This document shows positions 1 to 7,886 of a stretch of 64,000 nt of DNA, piece by piece (position 1 is the first letter of the stretch; every line of letters starts with the position of its first letter). The stretch spans positions 6,236,501 to 6,300,500 of the forward strand of contig NZ_WHLY01000002.1 of the NCBI RefSeq assembly GCF_009296315.1, written 5' to 3'. Below the pieces are notes generated by a model. The model did not search any database and had not been told where the DNA came from. It saw only the letters and a program-made list of their open reading frames with translations. Source of the DNA: Salmonirosea aquatica (lineage in GTDB: Bacteria > Bacteroidota > Bacteroidia > Cytophagales > Spirosomataceae). The position numbers and the translations under genes were made by a program.

Positions 1-978
1 GTGCAACCCTACCTGTCGTGGCAGTGGAAGCCTGTCCCGCGGCTTACGGCCGACATTGGCCTGCATTATCTGCATTATACCTACAATGGCACCCAATCTC
101 TGGAACCCCGAGCAGCCCTTCGTTTCCAGGCGAATGCCATGCAGTCTTTCAGTTTCTCCTACGGTCTGCACAGTCAATTGCAGCAGCCAGCGGTTTATCT
201 TTCGGTAATTCAAGTCGGCAAGGGCCAGGACCCTCAACCCAACCGGAAACTGGCCCCTACCCGCGCGCACCATTTCGTCGTGGGCTATCAGCGGAATTTC
301 AGTAGTTCGGCCAATCTGAAAGTAGAGGCGTACTTGCAAAATATCTTCGATGTACCCGTTTTTGCCGGCGATCCCACACTCGTTGAGCGTCCCCTACCGA
401 CGTTCTCGACGCTGAATCTGGTGGAAGGATTTGTGCATCTACCCCTCCAAAATTCTGGAACAGGCCGCAATTACGGGATAGAAGCCAGCTATCAGAAGTA
501 CCTGACCCACGATTTTTATCTGCTGGTATCAGGTTCGCTCTATAACTCCACCTACGTGGCAGGGGATGGCATGCGACGAAGTACCCGCTACAACGGAAAC
601 CATACGTTCAGCCTCACTACCGGCCGCGAGCTCAAAACGCAGAAAAACGGTAGCTGGGGTTTGAATGCAAGGATACTGTGGATGGGCGGTTTTCGTGACA
701 CCCCCATCAACGTGGATGCCTCCCGGGAGCAGGGTACCACCGTCTATGCCCTGAAAGATGCGTTTAGTCTTAAAATGAGGGATTATTTTCGGCCTGATCT
801 CCGTATTTATTGGAAGAAAAACCACCCGGGATATAGCCGTACCCTCGCCCTGGACATCCAGAATATCAGCGGTACCCAAAACGAAGCGTACAGTTATTAT
901 GACATTCTGCAACGCCAGCTCGTTAAAAAGTATCAACTGGGTCTGATTCCTATTCTGAGCTACCGATGGGAGTTTTAG
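1..978 (+). CDS. TonB-dependent receptor, C-terminal part (5' end outside window)
   Basis: The frame is open from the first base and has no credible start, so the gene begins upstream. The 325 visible residues have alternating aromatic and polar beta-strand character, and end in YRWEF with a terminal Phe, as outer-membrane beta-barrels do. Segments such as 'NLKVEAYLQNIFDVPVF', 'GRNYGIEASYQKYL' and 'PDLRIYWKKN' resemble the last strands of SusC/FecA-like Bacteroidota receptors. The role would be energised uptake across the outer membrane; the substrate cannot be told. It is host DNA upstream of ssrA, read in the same direction, and its stop is 168 bp before the tmRNA. Confidence 0.8.
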   Translation: MQPYLSWQWKPVPRLTADIGLHYLHYTYNGTQSLEPRAALRFQANAMQSFSFSYGLHSQLQQPAVYLSVIQVGKGQDPQPNRKLAPTRAHHFVVGYQRNFSSSANLKVEAYLQNIFDVPVFAGDPTLVERPLPTFSTLNLVEGFVHLPLQNSGTGRNYGIEASYQKYLTHDFYLLVSGSLYNSTYVAGDGMRRSTRYNGNHTFSLTTGRELKTQKNGSWGLNARILWMGGFRDTPINVDASREQGTTVYALKDAFSLKMRDYFRPDLRIYWKKNHPGYSRTLALDIQNISGTQNEAYSYYDILQRQLVKKYQLGLIPILSYRWEF

Positions 979-1146
979 TACCCTTGAAAATTAAATTTTG
1001 TAAAGATCTATTTATTAACAACATAGAAACCTTTTTACCAACAGCCATAGGCCATCAGCCTATTCCATGAACTTTTCCTGGATGAATTTTGTAAGACTTA
1101 TCTGGAAGTGAGTATTCCTCCTCACTTCTCGTTCCAAATAATCTTG

Positions 1147-1518
1147 GGGGGCGACTGGTTTTGACAGCGGGTTGGAGGTTTGTGTAAGCATGTCGGGAGT
1201 TGAGGGTACCTTCCGTAACCAATGCCTTTCAAACAATACACGGCGAGTATAACTACGCCATGGCTGCCTAATCTGATAGATTAGACAATTTGCCATCATC
1301 CCTCCACCCTACGTGCTGCCGGGTGGATTCAGGGGTGTCGAAACGCAGCGCTGGCTGGAATAGTGATACGAAAAACCAGTGAGACACCAGTATCTAAGGT
1401 CGCGATGAAGGTCTGATTTGAACCTTGTCCGGCACGAAAACCGAATCAAAGCTAAACATGTAGAAAGCACAGGGTTCCCCTGTTCTGGACGAGGGTTCGA
1501 ATCCCTCCGTCTCCACCA
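1147..1518 (+). ncRNA. ssrA: tmRNA (ssrA), 3' end rebuilt by prophage attL
   Basis: The 5' end GGGGGCGACTGGTTTTGACA is the classic tmRNA start. The T-arm GAGGG-TTCGAAT-CCCTC lies at 1491-1507. The 3' strand CGTCTCC pairs with 5' GGGGGCG to form a seven-pair acceptor stem containing two G-U pairs, and CCA ends at 1518. The internal tag frame at 1242-1271 reads GGC GAG TAT AAC TAC GCC ATG GCT GCC TAA, giving GEYNYAMAA, a normal ...AA-ending degradation tag. The RNA rescues stalled ribosomes and tags their products for proteolysis. Bases from about 1517 onward are phage-derived, because the attL core covers the T-arm and acceptor 3' strand. Confidence 0.95.
1495..1516 (+). other. attL core in ssrA
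   Basis: The 22 bases from the T-loop (GTTCGAATCC) through the acceptor strand (GTCTCCAC) are repeated exactly at 48375-48396. Upstream of the core is host tmRNA; downstream is phage DNA. The 3' end of tmRNA is a classic tyrosine-integrase target, and the integrase gene follows 108 bp later. Confidence 0.93.
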
Positions 1519-1523
1519 ACCCT

Positions 1524-1558
1524 AAATGGCTCGAAGTCAAGCACTTCGAGCCATTTTT
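1524..1558 (+). terminator. Phage-borne terminator behind tmRNA
   Basis: A 14-bp perfect stem (AAATGGCTCGAAGT, 1524-1537, with its complement at 1543-1556), a 5-nt loop and a short T run lie directly after the tmRNA CCA. It sits on the phage side of attL, so the prophage brings a replacement terminator for ssrA. The original host terminator is now at 48401. Confidence 0.8.
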
Positions 1559-1575
1559 GGCATCAGAAAACACCC

Positions 1576-1599
1576 TTGGTGCCAATTTCGTGCCAGTTA
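1576..1599 (+). promoter_or_regulatory. Candidate integrase arm-type sites, left
   Basis: TTGGTGCCAATTT followed by CGTGCCAGTT places two GTGCCA boxes about 60 bp inside attL. The same TTGGTGCCAATT box recurs inside attR (48252-48315). Matching short repeats at both prophage ends are what arm-type sites of a tyrosine recombinase look like. Function is inferred. Confidence 0.5.
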
Positions 1600-1623
1600 C
1601 TGATTGAAAAAACGGGCCTTTCC

Positions 1624-2796
1624 ATGCCTAAAAATCTTGAAAAATACCCATTTCGTGAAGCCGTGCTTTCCGATGCAAACGGCGACCTGGCGAAAAAATG
1701 GTACATCAATTACTACGCCTGGTCGCAGCAGCAGGGGAAGCTGGTCCGGAAGCGGGTCACGATCAATCACCCCACCGCCAAAGAGCGGTATGCCCAGGCC
1801 AAGATCATCATTGAGGCCATCAATACCGAACTGAGGGCGGGCGCTATCGTCGAGCCCATCCCTATCGTGGAACCGGAGATCAGGCCCACGATGGAGCTGA
1901 GAAAAGCCGTAGATTTTTTCCTCCAAAGCAAAAGTGCCACGGTAGGCAGGAATACGATGAAGACCTATAAAAAGGATCTGAAGGTTTTCCTGAGCTGGTT
2001 GGAGTTGGAGCAAATTGATAAAATCCCCTTAGTCGATTTCGACTTACAGGACGCCTGGGCGTTTTCCGATTTCCTGGATCAGAAACGGATCGCTAAAAAA
2101 ACCTACAGTAATTTCATCGGTACCCTGCGGGGCATGTGGGCGCACCTGATCGAGCGGCAAATCATCGACGAGAATCCCTTTTTAAAAATCCCCAAGCGCA
2201 AGGGGGGACGAAGCCAGCATATCCCCTACCAGCCCTGGCAGGTGCGGGAGTTCAAGCGGATTTGCCTGCACGTCGAGCAGGATGAGCAGCTGTGGCTTTT
2301 TGTCAATTTCATCTATTACTGTTTTCTCAGGCCGGGGGCCGAAGCCCGTAATTTGCAAATCCGACACATCAAGAAAAAGACGATCATCGTACCGGGCGAC
2401 CTGGCCAAGAATAACGAAACCGAACACGTCAGGATTCCGGCAGGACTGGAAGCACTTATTGAGGAGTACAAGCTCCGCTCCTACCCACCCGGCTACTACA
2501 TCTTCTCGACCGATGGCAAGCCGGGCCCGGAACCCGTCAATGAGCGTTATTTCTATGCGCACAACCGGAAGATATTGGTCAAGGCCGGGTTTACCGACCA
2601 GGAGTACGACTTGTACGGCTGGAAGCATACAGGAGTGATCTCGCTCTATCTGGCCACGAAGGATATCAAACTGGTACAGGTGCAGTGCCGACATAAGGAC
2701 ATCAGCACCACGGATATTTACCTGCGGGATCTTGGCCTATTCCTGGATCAGGACGCGCTGGATATTTTCCCAGATCCGTCGAAAGATCACGGGTAG
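1624..2796 (+). CDS. int: Tyrosine recombinase (phage integrase)
   Basis: This 390-residue protein catalyses integration and excision at ssrA. The N-terminal half (about residues 85-190) is a SAM-like core-binding domain ('TMKTYKKDLKVFLSWL'). The C-terminal catalytic domain has the first Arg in FLRPGAEARNL (about 234), KHTGV (about 334), RH in QCRHKDIS (about 355) and the nucleophile Tyr in TTDIYLRD (about 366). The usual HxxR second arginine is not visible: the box reads HTGV. The start chosen is ATG 1624 (MPKNLEKYPF). An in-frame GTG at 1576 lies inside the putative arm-type sites. The gene is the only + strand gene of the left end, and its stop is 2 bp from the convergent lysis operon. Confidence 0.92.
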   Translation: MPKNLEKYPFREAVLSDANGDLAKKWYINYYAWSQQQGKLVRKRVTINHPTAKERYAQAKIIIEAINTELRAGAIVEPIPIVEPEIRPTMELRKAVDFFLQSKSATVGRNTMKTYKKDLKVFLSWLELEQIDKIPLVDFDLQDAWAFSDFLDQKRIAKKTYSNFIGTLRGMWAHLIERQIIDENPFLKIPKRKGGRSQHIPYQPWQVREFKRICLHVEQDEQLWLFVNFIYYCFLRPGAEARNLQIRHIKKKTIIVPGDLAKNNETEHVRIPAGLEALIEEYKLRSYPPGYYIFSTDGKPGPEPVNERYFYAHNRKILVKAGFTDQEYDLYGWKHTGVISLYLATKDIKLVQVQCRHKDISTTDIYLRDLGLFLDQDALDIFPDPSKDHG

Positions 2797-2797
2797 C

Positions 2798-3277
2798 CTA
2801 CACCAGCAGCTTCCCAGCGGAATCCTCGTAGGCCTGTTCGATGGTGTACCAGACTTTTTCTTTCCGGGCCAGGGCCGCCGTGATTTCCTCGTAGATCGGG
2901 TCGAACAGATCCTTGCTCTGCCGCACGCAGTACTCCCCGCCCTCGTAGCCCCAGCTCAGGCCCACCAGCACACAGCCCAGCGTGTCCTTGATCCAGTTGC
3001 CCTTGTGGATGTAGATATACTCGAAGCCCGGCACATTTAACAGCCAGGGGTAGGTACGCTTGAAGGTCGGCGATTCGCGCAGCCCGATCCGGTAGCGGCC
3101 GGTGGGGATGGCCGTCTGCCCGTGGACTTTTGTCGTCATAAGCTCAGCCAGCGGCATGTCGGAGGTCAGGTCGCGGTCCTTGTCTTCCACGACGTAGCCG
3201 CGCCGGACTCCATCAATGTACAGGATCGACAGGGTACTGTTCTTCCCCCGCTTGACGCGTTTTTGCAGGATTTCCAT
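2798..3277 (-). CDS. DUF5675-type phage protein, candidate lysis enzyme
   Basis: The 159-residue protein begins MEILQKRVKRG. The segment IYIHKGNWIKDTLGCVLVG contains His, GN, Asp and GC, spaced like the active-site region of proteins annotated as DUF5675. It loosely recalls the His...Gly-Cys motif of L,D-transpeptidase-like folds. It is last in the late minus-strand operon, behind a one-TM protein and a spanin-like lipoprotein, the place where an endolysin is expected. No other muramidase or amidase is visible in the prophage. The ATG at 3277 is preferred over 3322 because it removes an atypical 15-residue extension. Family placement is from memory; the enzymatic role is inference. Confidence 0.6.
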   Translation of the reverse strand: MEILQKRVKRGKNSTLSILYIDGVRRGYVVEDKDRDLTSDMPLAELMTTKVHGQTAIPTGRYRIGLRESPTFKRTYPWLLNVPGFEYIYIHKGNWIKDTLGCVLVGLSWGYEGGEYCVRQSKDLFDPIYEEITAALARKEKVWYTIEQAYEDSAGKLLV

Positions 3278-3355
3278 GTTTGTCTTTGAATGCCAGGTAG
3301 ATAAAAAGGGCCAGTGAGGCATGGAGGGCCAGGAGTGTGGCCAGAAGCCAACCCA

Positions 3356-3712
3356 TCAGCTGACGCGGTCGAGCTTCTGGCTCAGCGTGTCGAACTTGCT
3401 GCCCAGCGAGTCCATGTGGTGGCGGATCTCGGTGATGTTGTCGCCCATGCGCTGCTGGTCGTCCAGGCGGCCCTTCACCGACACGAGCACTTCCAGCGAC
3501 TTCTGGTTGAAGTCGCCCATAGCCTTGGTGACCTCCTTGTTGTAGTCCTTCTCCTTGGCGTAGAGCTTGAAGAAGACGTACAGGCCCACCACCAGCACGA
3601 TCACGGCGAAGGCGTAGCCGGCCATCGAGGCCGGCGTCACGTCGCGGGCCAGGTCAAAGCCCTGGGCTACTACTTTTTGTTCGAGGGCTTGCGCCAATAA
3701 CAGGTGTTTCAT
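3356..3712 (-). CDS. Small one-TM coiled-coil protein, candidate holin
   Basis: The 118-residue protein (start MKHLLLAQAL at 3712) has one strongly hydrophobic segment at about residues 32-52 (AGYAFAVIVLVVGLYVFF). A charged, heptad-like cytoplasmic tail follows, ending LDRVS. The size and single membrane span fit a class III-like holin or membrane anchor. It lies between a spanin candidate (overlapping by 4 nt) and the DUF5675 protein, so a lysis-timing role is plausible but rests only on topology and position. Confidence 0.55.
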   Translation of the reverse strand: MKHLLLAQALEQKVVAQGFDLARDVTPASMAGYAFAVIVLVVGLYVFFKLYAKEKDYNKEVTKAMGDFNQKSLEVLVSVKGRLDDQQRMGDNITEIRHHMDSLGSKFDTLSQKLDRVS

Positions 3713-4134
3713 TTGCGTAAAAGCGTCAGGGCCGCTAGGCCAATGGCGCCTAACACCGCCAGGCCGCACAGCAGCAGGAGCGCTTGGATCACCAGGGGCA
3801 CATGGGCGTCCTTTTCCTTGGTTTCGGTTTGTACTTGTTTTTCTTCGGTCTGGGACTGCTGCCGGGCGGCCGACTCGCGGATGATCTCGCGGACGGGATA
3901 GGGAGCCGGCACGCGGACAATCTGCGGCACGTGCAGGGTATCGTAGCGCCAGAGCGTGTCATAGTGGACCGCACCGGGCAGGTACTCGCGGATGACCTCG
4001 CGCTGCCACTGCTCGCCCGAATCGGCGGATCGGTAGACGGTGCTGTCGGCGCGGGTAGTGACTTTCTGCACCGTACGGCAGTCGATCAGCAGGCTGAATA
4101 GGGTCAGCAGCAGGAGTAAGCGAAGGGTTTTCAT
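3709..4134 (-). CDS. Candidate unimolecular spanin (lipoprotein with C-terminal TM)
   Basis: The 141-residue protein starts MKTLRLLLLLTLFSLLIDC, a lipoprotein signal with Cys at residue 19 (the -1 residue is Asp, which is atypical). A hydrophilic linker of about 90 residues follows. The end is a hydrophobic helix, VPLVIQALLLLCGLAVLG...LRK. An N-terminal outer-membrane lipid anchor plus a C-terminal inner-membrane helix is the defining architecture of u-spanins, which fuse the two membranes in the last step of lysis. It overlaps both neighbours by 4 nt (genes ending 4131 and starting 3712), consistent with a translationally coupled lysis cassette. Function is inferred from topology only. Confidence 0.6.
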   Translation of the reverse strand: MKTLRLLLLLTLFSLLIDCRTVQKVTTRADSTVYRSADSGEQWQREVIREYLPGAVHYDTLWRYDTLHVPQIVRVPAPYPVREIIRESAARQQSQTEEKQVQTETKEKDAHVPLVIQALLLLCGLAVLGAIGLAALTLLRK

Positions 4135-6326
4135 AAGGCGATGTTGGCCACGTGGGGACGCTTGCCAAATACTTTTCCGGTGAAGGTTTTTCCACCAATC
4201 GACACCGAGAAATTCCGCCATTCCAGGCCAGCGTAGGGGTCAAGAAAAAAGACTGTAGCCTGGTTGCCTTTCACCCGCACCTGGCAGATGCCACGCTTTT
4301 CGCGGTTGGCCGTCAGCACGTCCGAGCCGTCGGCTTCGGTACTGTAGTATTTTCCATCGATGGAAAAAGGCAGGTACCGGCGCTGGCCTCCCTCGGTAGC
4401 CTGGCACTGGCCGGCCAACGTAACGGCCCCGACGTAGAATCCATCCAGGGCAGCATCCGGCTCGGGCTGGAACTCCCCCTCGAAAGCTGTCCGGTCCTGC
4501 CGGATTCTCAATCCGTTCAAGGTGGTTTTCGCCGGGTTATAGCTTAGATTCAGCGTCGTCGCATCCCGGTTGCGGGTGCTCTGGCCATCCCACACCCAGA
4601 GCCCATCACCATACCACATGCTCACAAAACCATCGGTCACAGCTTCCTCGTAGGGCAATACCGCCAGCGAGGACGTCAGTACCGTGTTTCCAGAAATTTG
4701 GTTTTGCCAGGCAAAACCGGGCGCGTAGCCCTGCTGAAAGATTTCCAGGAAATTCCAGGTGAAGCCGATGGCCTTATAACCCGCGCGCTTGATAATCTCG
4801 TAGTGCGACAGTCGGTTGTAGATCGAACGACCAAAGTCCACCGGATCGCTGCCGTAGTTTTTCACGTTCACGGTATTGATGGTACCGCCGTAGCTGCGGA
4901 AATATTCGTCCCTCAGGATCAGCTCCGGCCCGCTGGCGCTGTATTTCCAGCGATGATCCGCCTCCCAGATCGGCTTGGTGATGAAGCCGTAGCCGCCGTA
5001 GTCGGGCGAGAGGAAATACGGGTACCCCGCCTGCTTATAGCGTTCGGTCAATCGCTCCATGATCTGGCGGACCTGGGTGGAGCCGTGGGGCAGCCAGACC
5101 TCGCCTTCGTTGGTCTCGAAAGCCGCCGCCCCGTGCAGGGGCCAGCGGTCGGCGGCCGCCCGGTAGTAGTCGCGGGTACCCGTGGTCGTGGTAATACCGA
5201 GTACTCGACAGCCCACCACGCGGCCCAGCTGTTGGGACAGGGGCAGACTCGTGTCCGTAATGTGGGTCTCGCCCCGGCTCTGGCGCAGCTTGCTAGATAT
5301 TCCGGCGACGCTGGCGTTGTAGCCCAGCATCTTGCCGGACGCTACGGTGTTGGCCGGCGCGCGGTAGGGCCAGCTCATGGTGTGATCGCCCTGGTACCAG
5401 GCCGGCGTGATGTCCAGCCAGGCCAGATCACCGGCGACGTCGTCGTCGGAGTTGAGTAGGATGATCGACTGCCCGCCCACGTCGGAGCGCTGTCCCCAAC
5501 TGTAAGAGGCATTCGGATTGTACCAGGTGTTGCCGGGCTCTGAGGTGTTCCAGCGGGCCGAATAATCCAGTCCGCTGATAAAATGGTGCTTGGTGATGCT
5601 CAGGACTCCCGAGCGGGATGCATACCCATAATCTTTTAACGGCGTGGCGCTCTTCACTATAGTATTGTTGATGGCGTACCAGTACTCATAACCCGCACGC
5701 AGGGAAAAATTGGCCCGATCGGTGATTAGGTAGCCGTTGTCGGTGGGGGTCAGGACGATATCCAGGTAGGTCGTGTCCGTGCGACCCACGTAGGTATACT
5801 GCGGTCCCAGCGTCCGGTCGGGGATAGGTGTCGGAGCCGACGGTAAGGTTTCTCCTACGGATTTCGGGATCGTGAACTCTTTGGGCTCCGAGGTACCCTG
5901 GCAGGTATTACCAATCAACCGCAGGGTGTAGGTACCCGGCGAAAGGGTTTCGTAGCCGATCGTCAGCGTGTTGGACTCGGGTTCGATCTGGCCGGTACGC
6001 CGGGGGGTACCCGATTGGCTGATCTGGAAATCCAGCCCGAACACCTTTTCGCCGTGGAAAACGACGACCAGTGATTGCTCGGTGACGTTGCTGATGGAGC
6101 GGATTTCCGGTCCGGCCTTGCAAGGCAGCAGCACCGGCTCTTCGGGCGTTGAAGGAATTACGGGCGGAAGCTTCACGACAGGCGCGGCTTTCAGCACCGA
6201 ATCCACGTAGGAGCGGACATACGCCTCACTGGCCAGCTTGCCAGGCGGAAAGGTGACGGTGGTCTGGCCCCGGGCCATCGGGAAGCAGAAGGCGAACAGG
6301 AGCAGGACGGACAGGAGCTTTTTCAT
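4131..6326 (-). CDS. Large secreted phage protein, possible receptor/glycan-binding or cargo
   Basis: The 731-residue product starts at MKKLLSVLLLFAFCFPMARG (ATG 6326), a clear Sec signal peptide. That is odd for a virion component made in the cytoplasm. Residues about 75-160 look like a fibronectin-type III fold ('LSPGTYTLRLIGN', 'FTIPKS'). The middle, rich in Trp and Tyr (RDYYRAAADRWPLHG, YPYFLSPDYGGYG, FTWNFLEIFQQGYAP), is reminiscent of glycoside-hydrolase TIM barrels, but no catalytic pair can be named. It ends 4 nt inside the spanin candidate. It could be a lysogenic-conversion factor exported to the periplasm or surface, or a tail-tip protein. Confidence 0.6.
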   Translation of the reverse strand: MKKLLSVLLLFAFCFPMARGQTTVTFPPGKLASEAYVRSYVDSVLKAAPVVKLPPVIPSTPEEPVLLPCKAGPEIRSISNVTEQSLVVVFHGEKVFGLDFQISQSGTPRRTGQIEPESNTLTIGYETLSPGTYTLRLIGNTCQGTSEPKEFTIPKSVGETLPSAPTPIPDRTLGPQYTYVGRTDTTYLDIVLTPTDNGYLITDRANFSLRAGYEYWYAINNTIVKSATPLKDYGYASRSGVLSITKHHFISGLDYSARWNTSEPGNTWYNPNASYSWGQRSDVGGQSIILLNSDDDVAGDLAWLDITPAWYQGDHTMSWPYRAPANTVASGKMLGYNASVAGISSKLRQSRGETHITDTSLPLSQQLGRVVGCRVLGITTTTGTRDYYRAAADRWPLHGAAAFETNEGEVWLPHGSTQVRQIMERLTERYKQAGYPYFLSPDYGGYGFITKPIWEADHRWKYSASGPELILRDEYFRSYGGTINTVNVKNYGSDPVDFGRSIYNRLSHYEIIKRAGYKAIGFTWNFLEIFQQGYAPGFAWQNQISGNTVLTSSLAVLPYEEAVTDGFVSMWYGDGLWVWDGQSTRNRDATTLNLSYNPAKTTLNGLRIRQDRTAFEGEFQPEPDAALDGFYVGAVTLAGQCQATEGGQRRYLPFSIDGKYYSTEADGSDVLTANREKRGICQVRVKGNQATVFFLDPYAGLEWRNFSVSIGGKTFTGKVFGKRPHVANIAL

Positions 6327-6400
6327 CGGAATTGAATTTTGGGTGAGTGAACTTCGACCCAAAATTCATCCTTGCCGGCGCGCGCTCATAGGACGGGAAT

Positions 6401-7846
6401 TCAGCGCCGCCACAGGCTCAGCGTGCTGTATCCGCCCAGGGGCAGGCCTGCCTTGATGCCCGCCACGAAGTAGTCCAGCCCACGCAGGTGCACGGCCACG
6501 TCCTCGCCGGCGCGCCGGTGGAAGTCCAGCCGGGCCAGGTCGCCGGCGCTCAGGGCGGCCTGGATCTCGACGGGGAAGGTGCCCAGCCGGAAGTCCTCGT
6601 AGCGCCGCCAGTACTTCTCGCGCAGGTTGTCGGGGCCCGCGAACGCCAGGGAGCTGCTGCCGTAGCTGCTGGCGGCCTTGGGCACGTCGCCCACCACGCC
6701 GTGCCAGTAGAGCAGGCGGGGCTTGAACTTCTTGTCCATCTGGCCCGTCAGCGGGGTGATGCCCTGCTGCTCGGCGGCCGGCAGGCCCGTCGCGCCGTCC
6801 ATCAGCAGGGTGCTGAATTTCCCTTTCAGTCCATAGAGAGTACTGCCCGCCAGCTCGGGGGCGGTGTACTTGGCCAGGGCGGCGGGGACGGTCTTCATCA
6901 GCCCGTCGTCGGTGTCCAGCTCCCAGTCCAGCTCGAGGCGGCGGTCGGTCAGGCTGCCCGGCCAGAGGCTGGGCAGCGTCCGGTCGGTGATGTTGATGCG
7001 GGTGGGCGTGGCCATGACCGTCTGCGAGTAGCGCAGGGTGACGATGCGGCGCTGCACGTCGAAAAAAGGCGTGATGCCGAAGGGCGGCAGCGTCAGGGCC
7101 AGCAGCAGGGTGCGGGGCGTCAGGTCGGCGGGCATGTGCAGGCGGTAGTCCAGCGTGGTGCGCCCATCGAGGGCGAAGGTGTTATAGAGGATCAGGCGCT
7201 GCGCGTCGGGATCGTCCAGGAACTCGCCCCGCAGCGTGAAACCGCACACCTCGCCCAGGCGGCGCAATACCCAGTGCAGATTGAAGTGCGGTACCTTGGG
7301 CGAGCCGGCCAGGTAGCCGGTGCCGGCGCTGTACGCATTGACCTGGCCGCTGAAACCAGCAGGCGGCATGGTACCGTAGAAGGTGCCGTTCAAGATCGTG
7401 GGCAGGGTGTAGACCGTCCGGCCCGCCACAATCTTTTCGGGCAGGATGTCCTTGTGGTCGGCGGGCAGGACTTCCGAGCCGAAGGCGATCTCGTTGAGCG
7501 GCACGTCGCGCAGGTCGCCGAAGAAGTCGCCCAGGTTGCTGCCGAAGCTGATCTCGTAGCCGGCGGGCTTGACGCCTTCCAGGAAGGTGAAGCCGCGCTC
7601 GATCAAATCGCCGTCGGCGTACTGCTCGGTGAAGTAGGGCCGCGGCTCCCAGACCGCCTGCGGGTCGGCCGCGTACTGGAAGAGCCGGTTGTTGACCGGA
7701 CAGAACGGTACCGAGAAGCGGTAGACCTTCGAGCCGCGCACCTGCCCGAAGTCGAACAGCGGGTTATACCGTTCCAAGGTAAAGCCGGTACCCGGCGCAA
7801 GGAAAAGAGGGGTACCCTCCAATCTGAATTCTATCTTCTTTTGCAT
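6401..7846 (-). CDS. Phage tail/baseplate protein, unknown family
   Basis: The 481-residue protein begins MQKKIEFRLEGTPLFLAPGTG and has no signal peptide or membrane helix. The start 'FTLERYNPLFDFGQVRGSKVYRFSVP' matches a type seen downstream of tape-measure genes in Bacteroidota prophages. That position and a beta-rich composition suggest a distal-tail or baseplate protein. The specific function is not recognised. The leader holds a GTTGACA-type repeat (7861-7885). Confidence 0.6.
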   Translation of the reverse strand: MQKKIEFRLEGTPLFLAPGTGFTLERYNPLFDFGQVRGSKVYRFSVPFCPVNNRLFQYAADPQAVWEPRPYFTEQYADGDLIERGFTFLEGVKPAGYEISFGSNLGDFFGDLRDVPLNEIAFGSEVLPADHKDILPEKIVAGRTVYTLPTILNGTFYGTMPPAGFSGQVNAYSAGTGYLAGSPKVPHFNLHWVLRRLGEVCGFTLRGEFLDDPDAQRLILYNTFALDGRTTLDYRLHMPADLTPRTLLLALTLPPFGITPFFDVQRRIVTLRYSQTVMATPTRINITDRTLPSLWPGSLTDRRLELDWELDTDDGLMKTVPAALAKYTAPELAGSTLYGLKGKFSTLLMDGATGLPAAEQQGITPLTGQMDKKFKPRLLYWHGVVGDVPKAASSYGSSSLAFAGPDNLREKYWRRYEDFRLGTFPVEIQAALSAGDLARLDFHRRAGEDVAVHLRGLDYFVAGIKAGLPLGGYSTLSLWRR

Positions 7847-7860
7847 TAATATAAAGGATA

Positions 7861-7885
7861 ACTGTCAACCGTCCACCGTCCACTA
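7861..7885 (-). repeat. Degenerate copy of GTTGAC/GGTGGAC intergenic repeat
   Basis: Read on the minus strand, this stretch contains GGTGGAC and GGTTGACAGT, the units of a 29-bp element found exactly twice elsewhere (14985-15013, 39304-39332). Like the others it lies in the short gap just before a gene start. Confidence 0.5.
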
Positions 7886-7886
7886 A

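Noticed and set aside
1394-1585. Minus-strand open frame of 63 codons
   Set aside because: It is the reverse reading of tmRNA, a frequent false gene.
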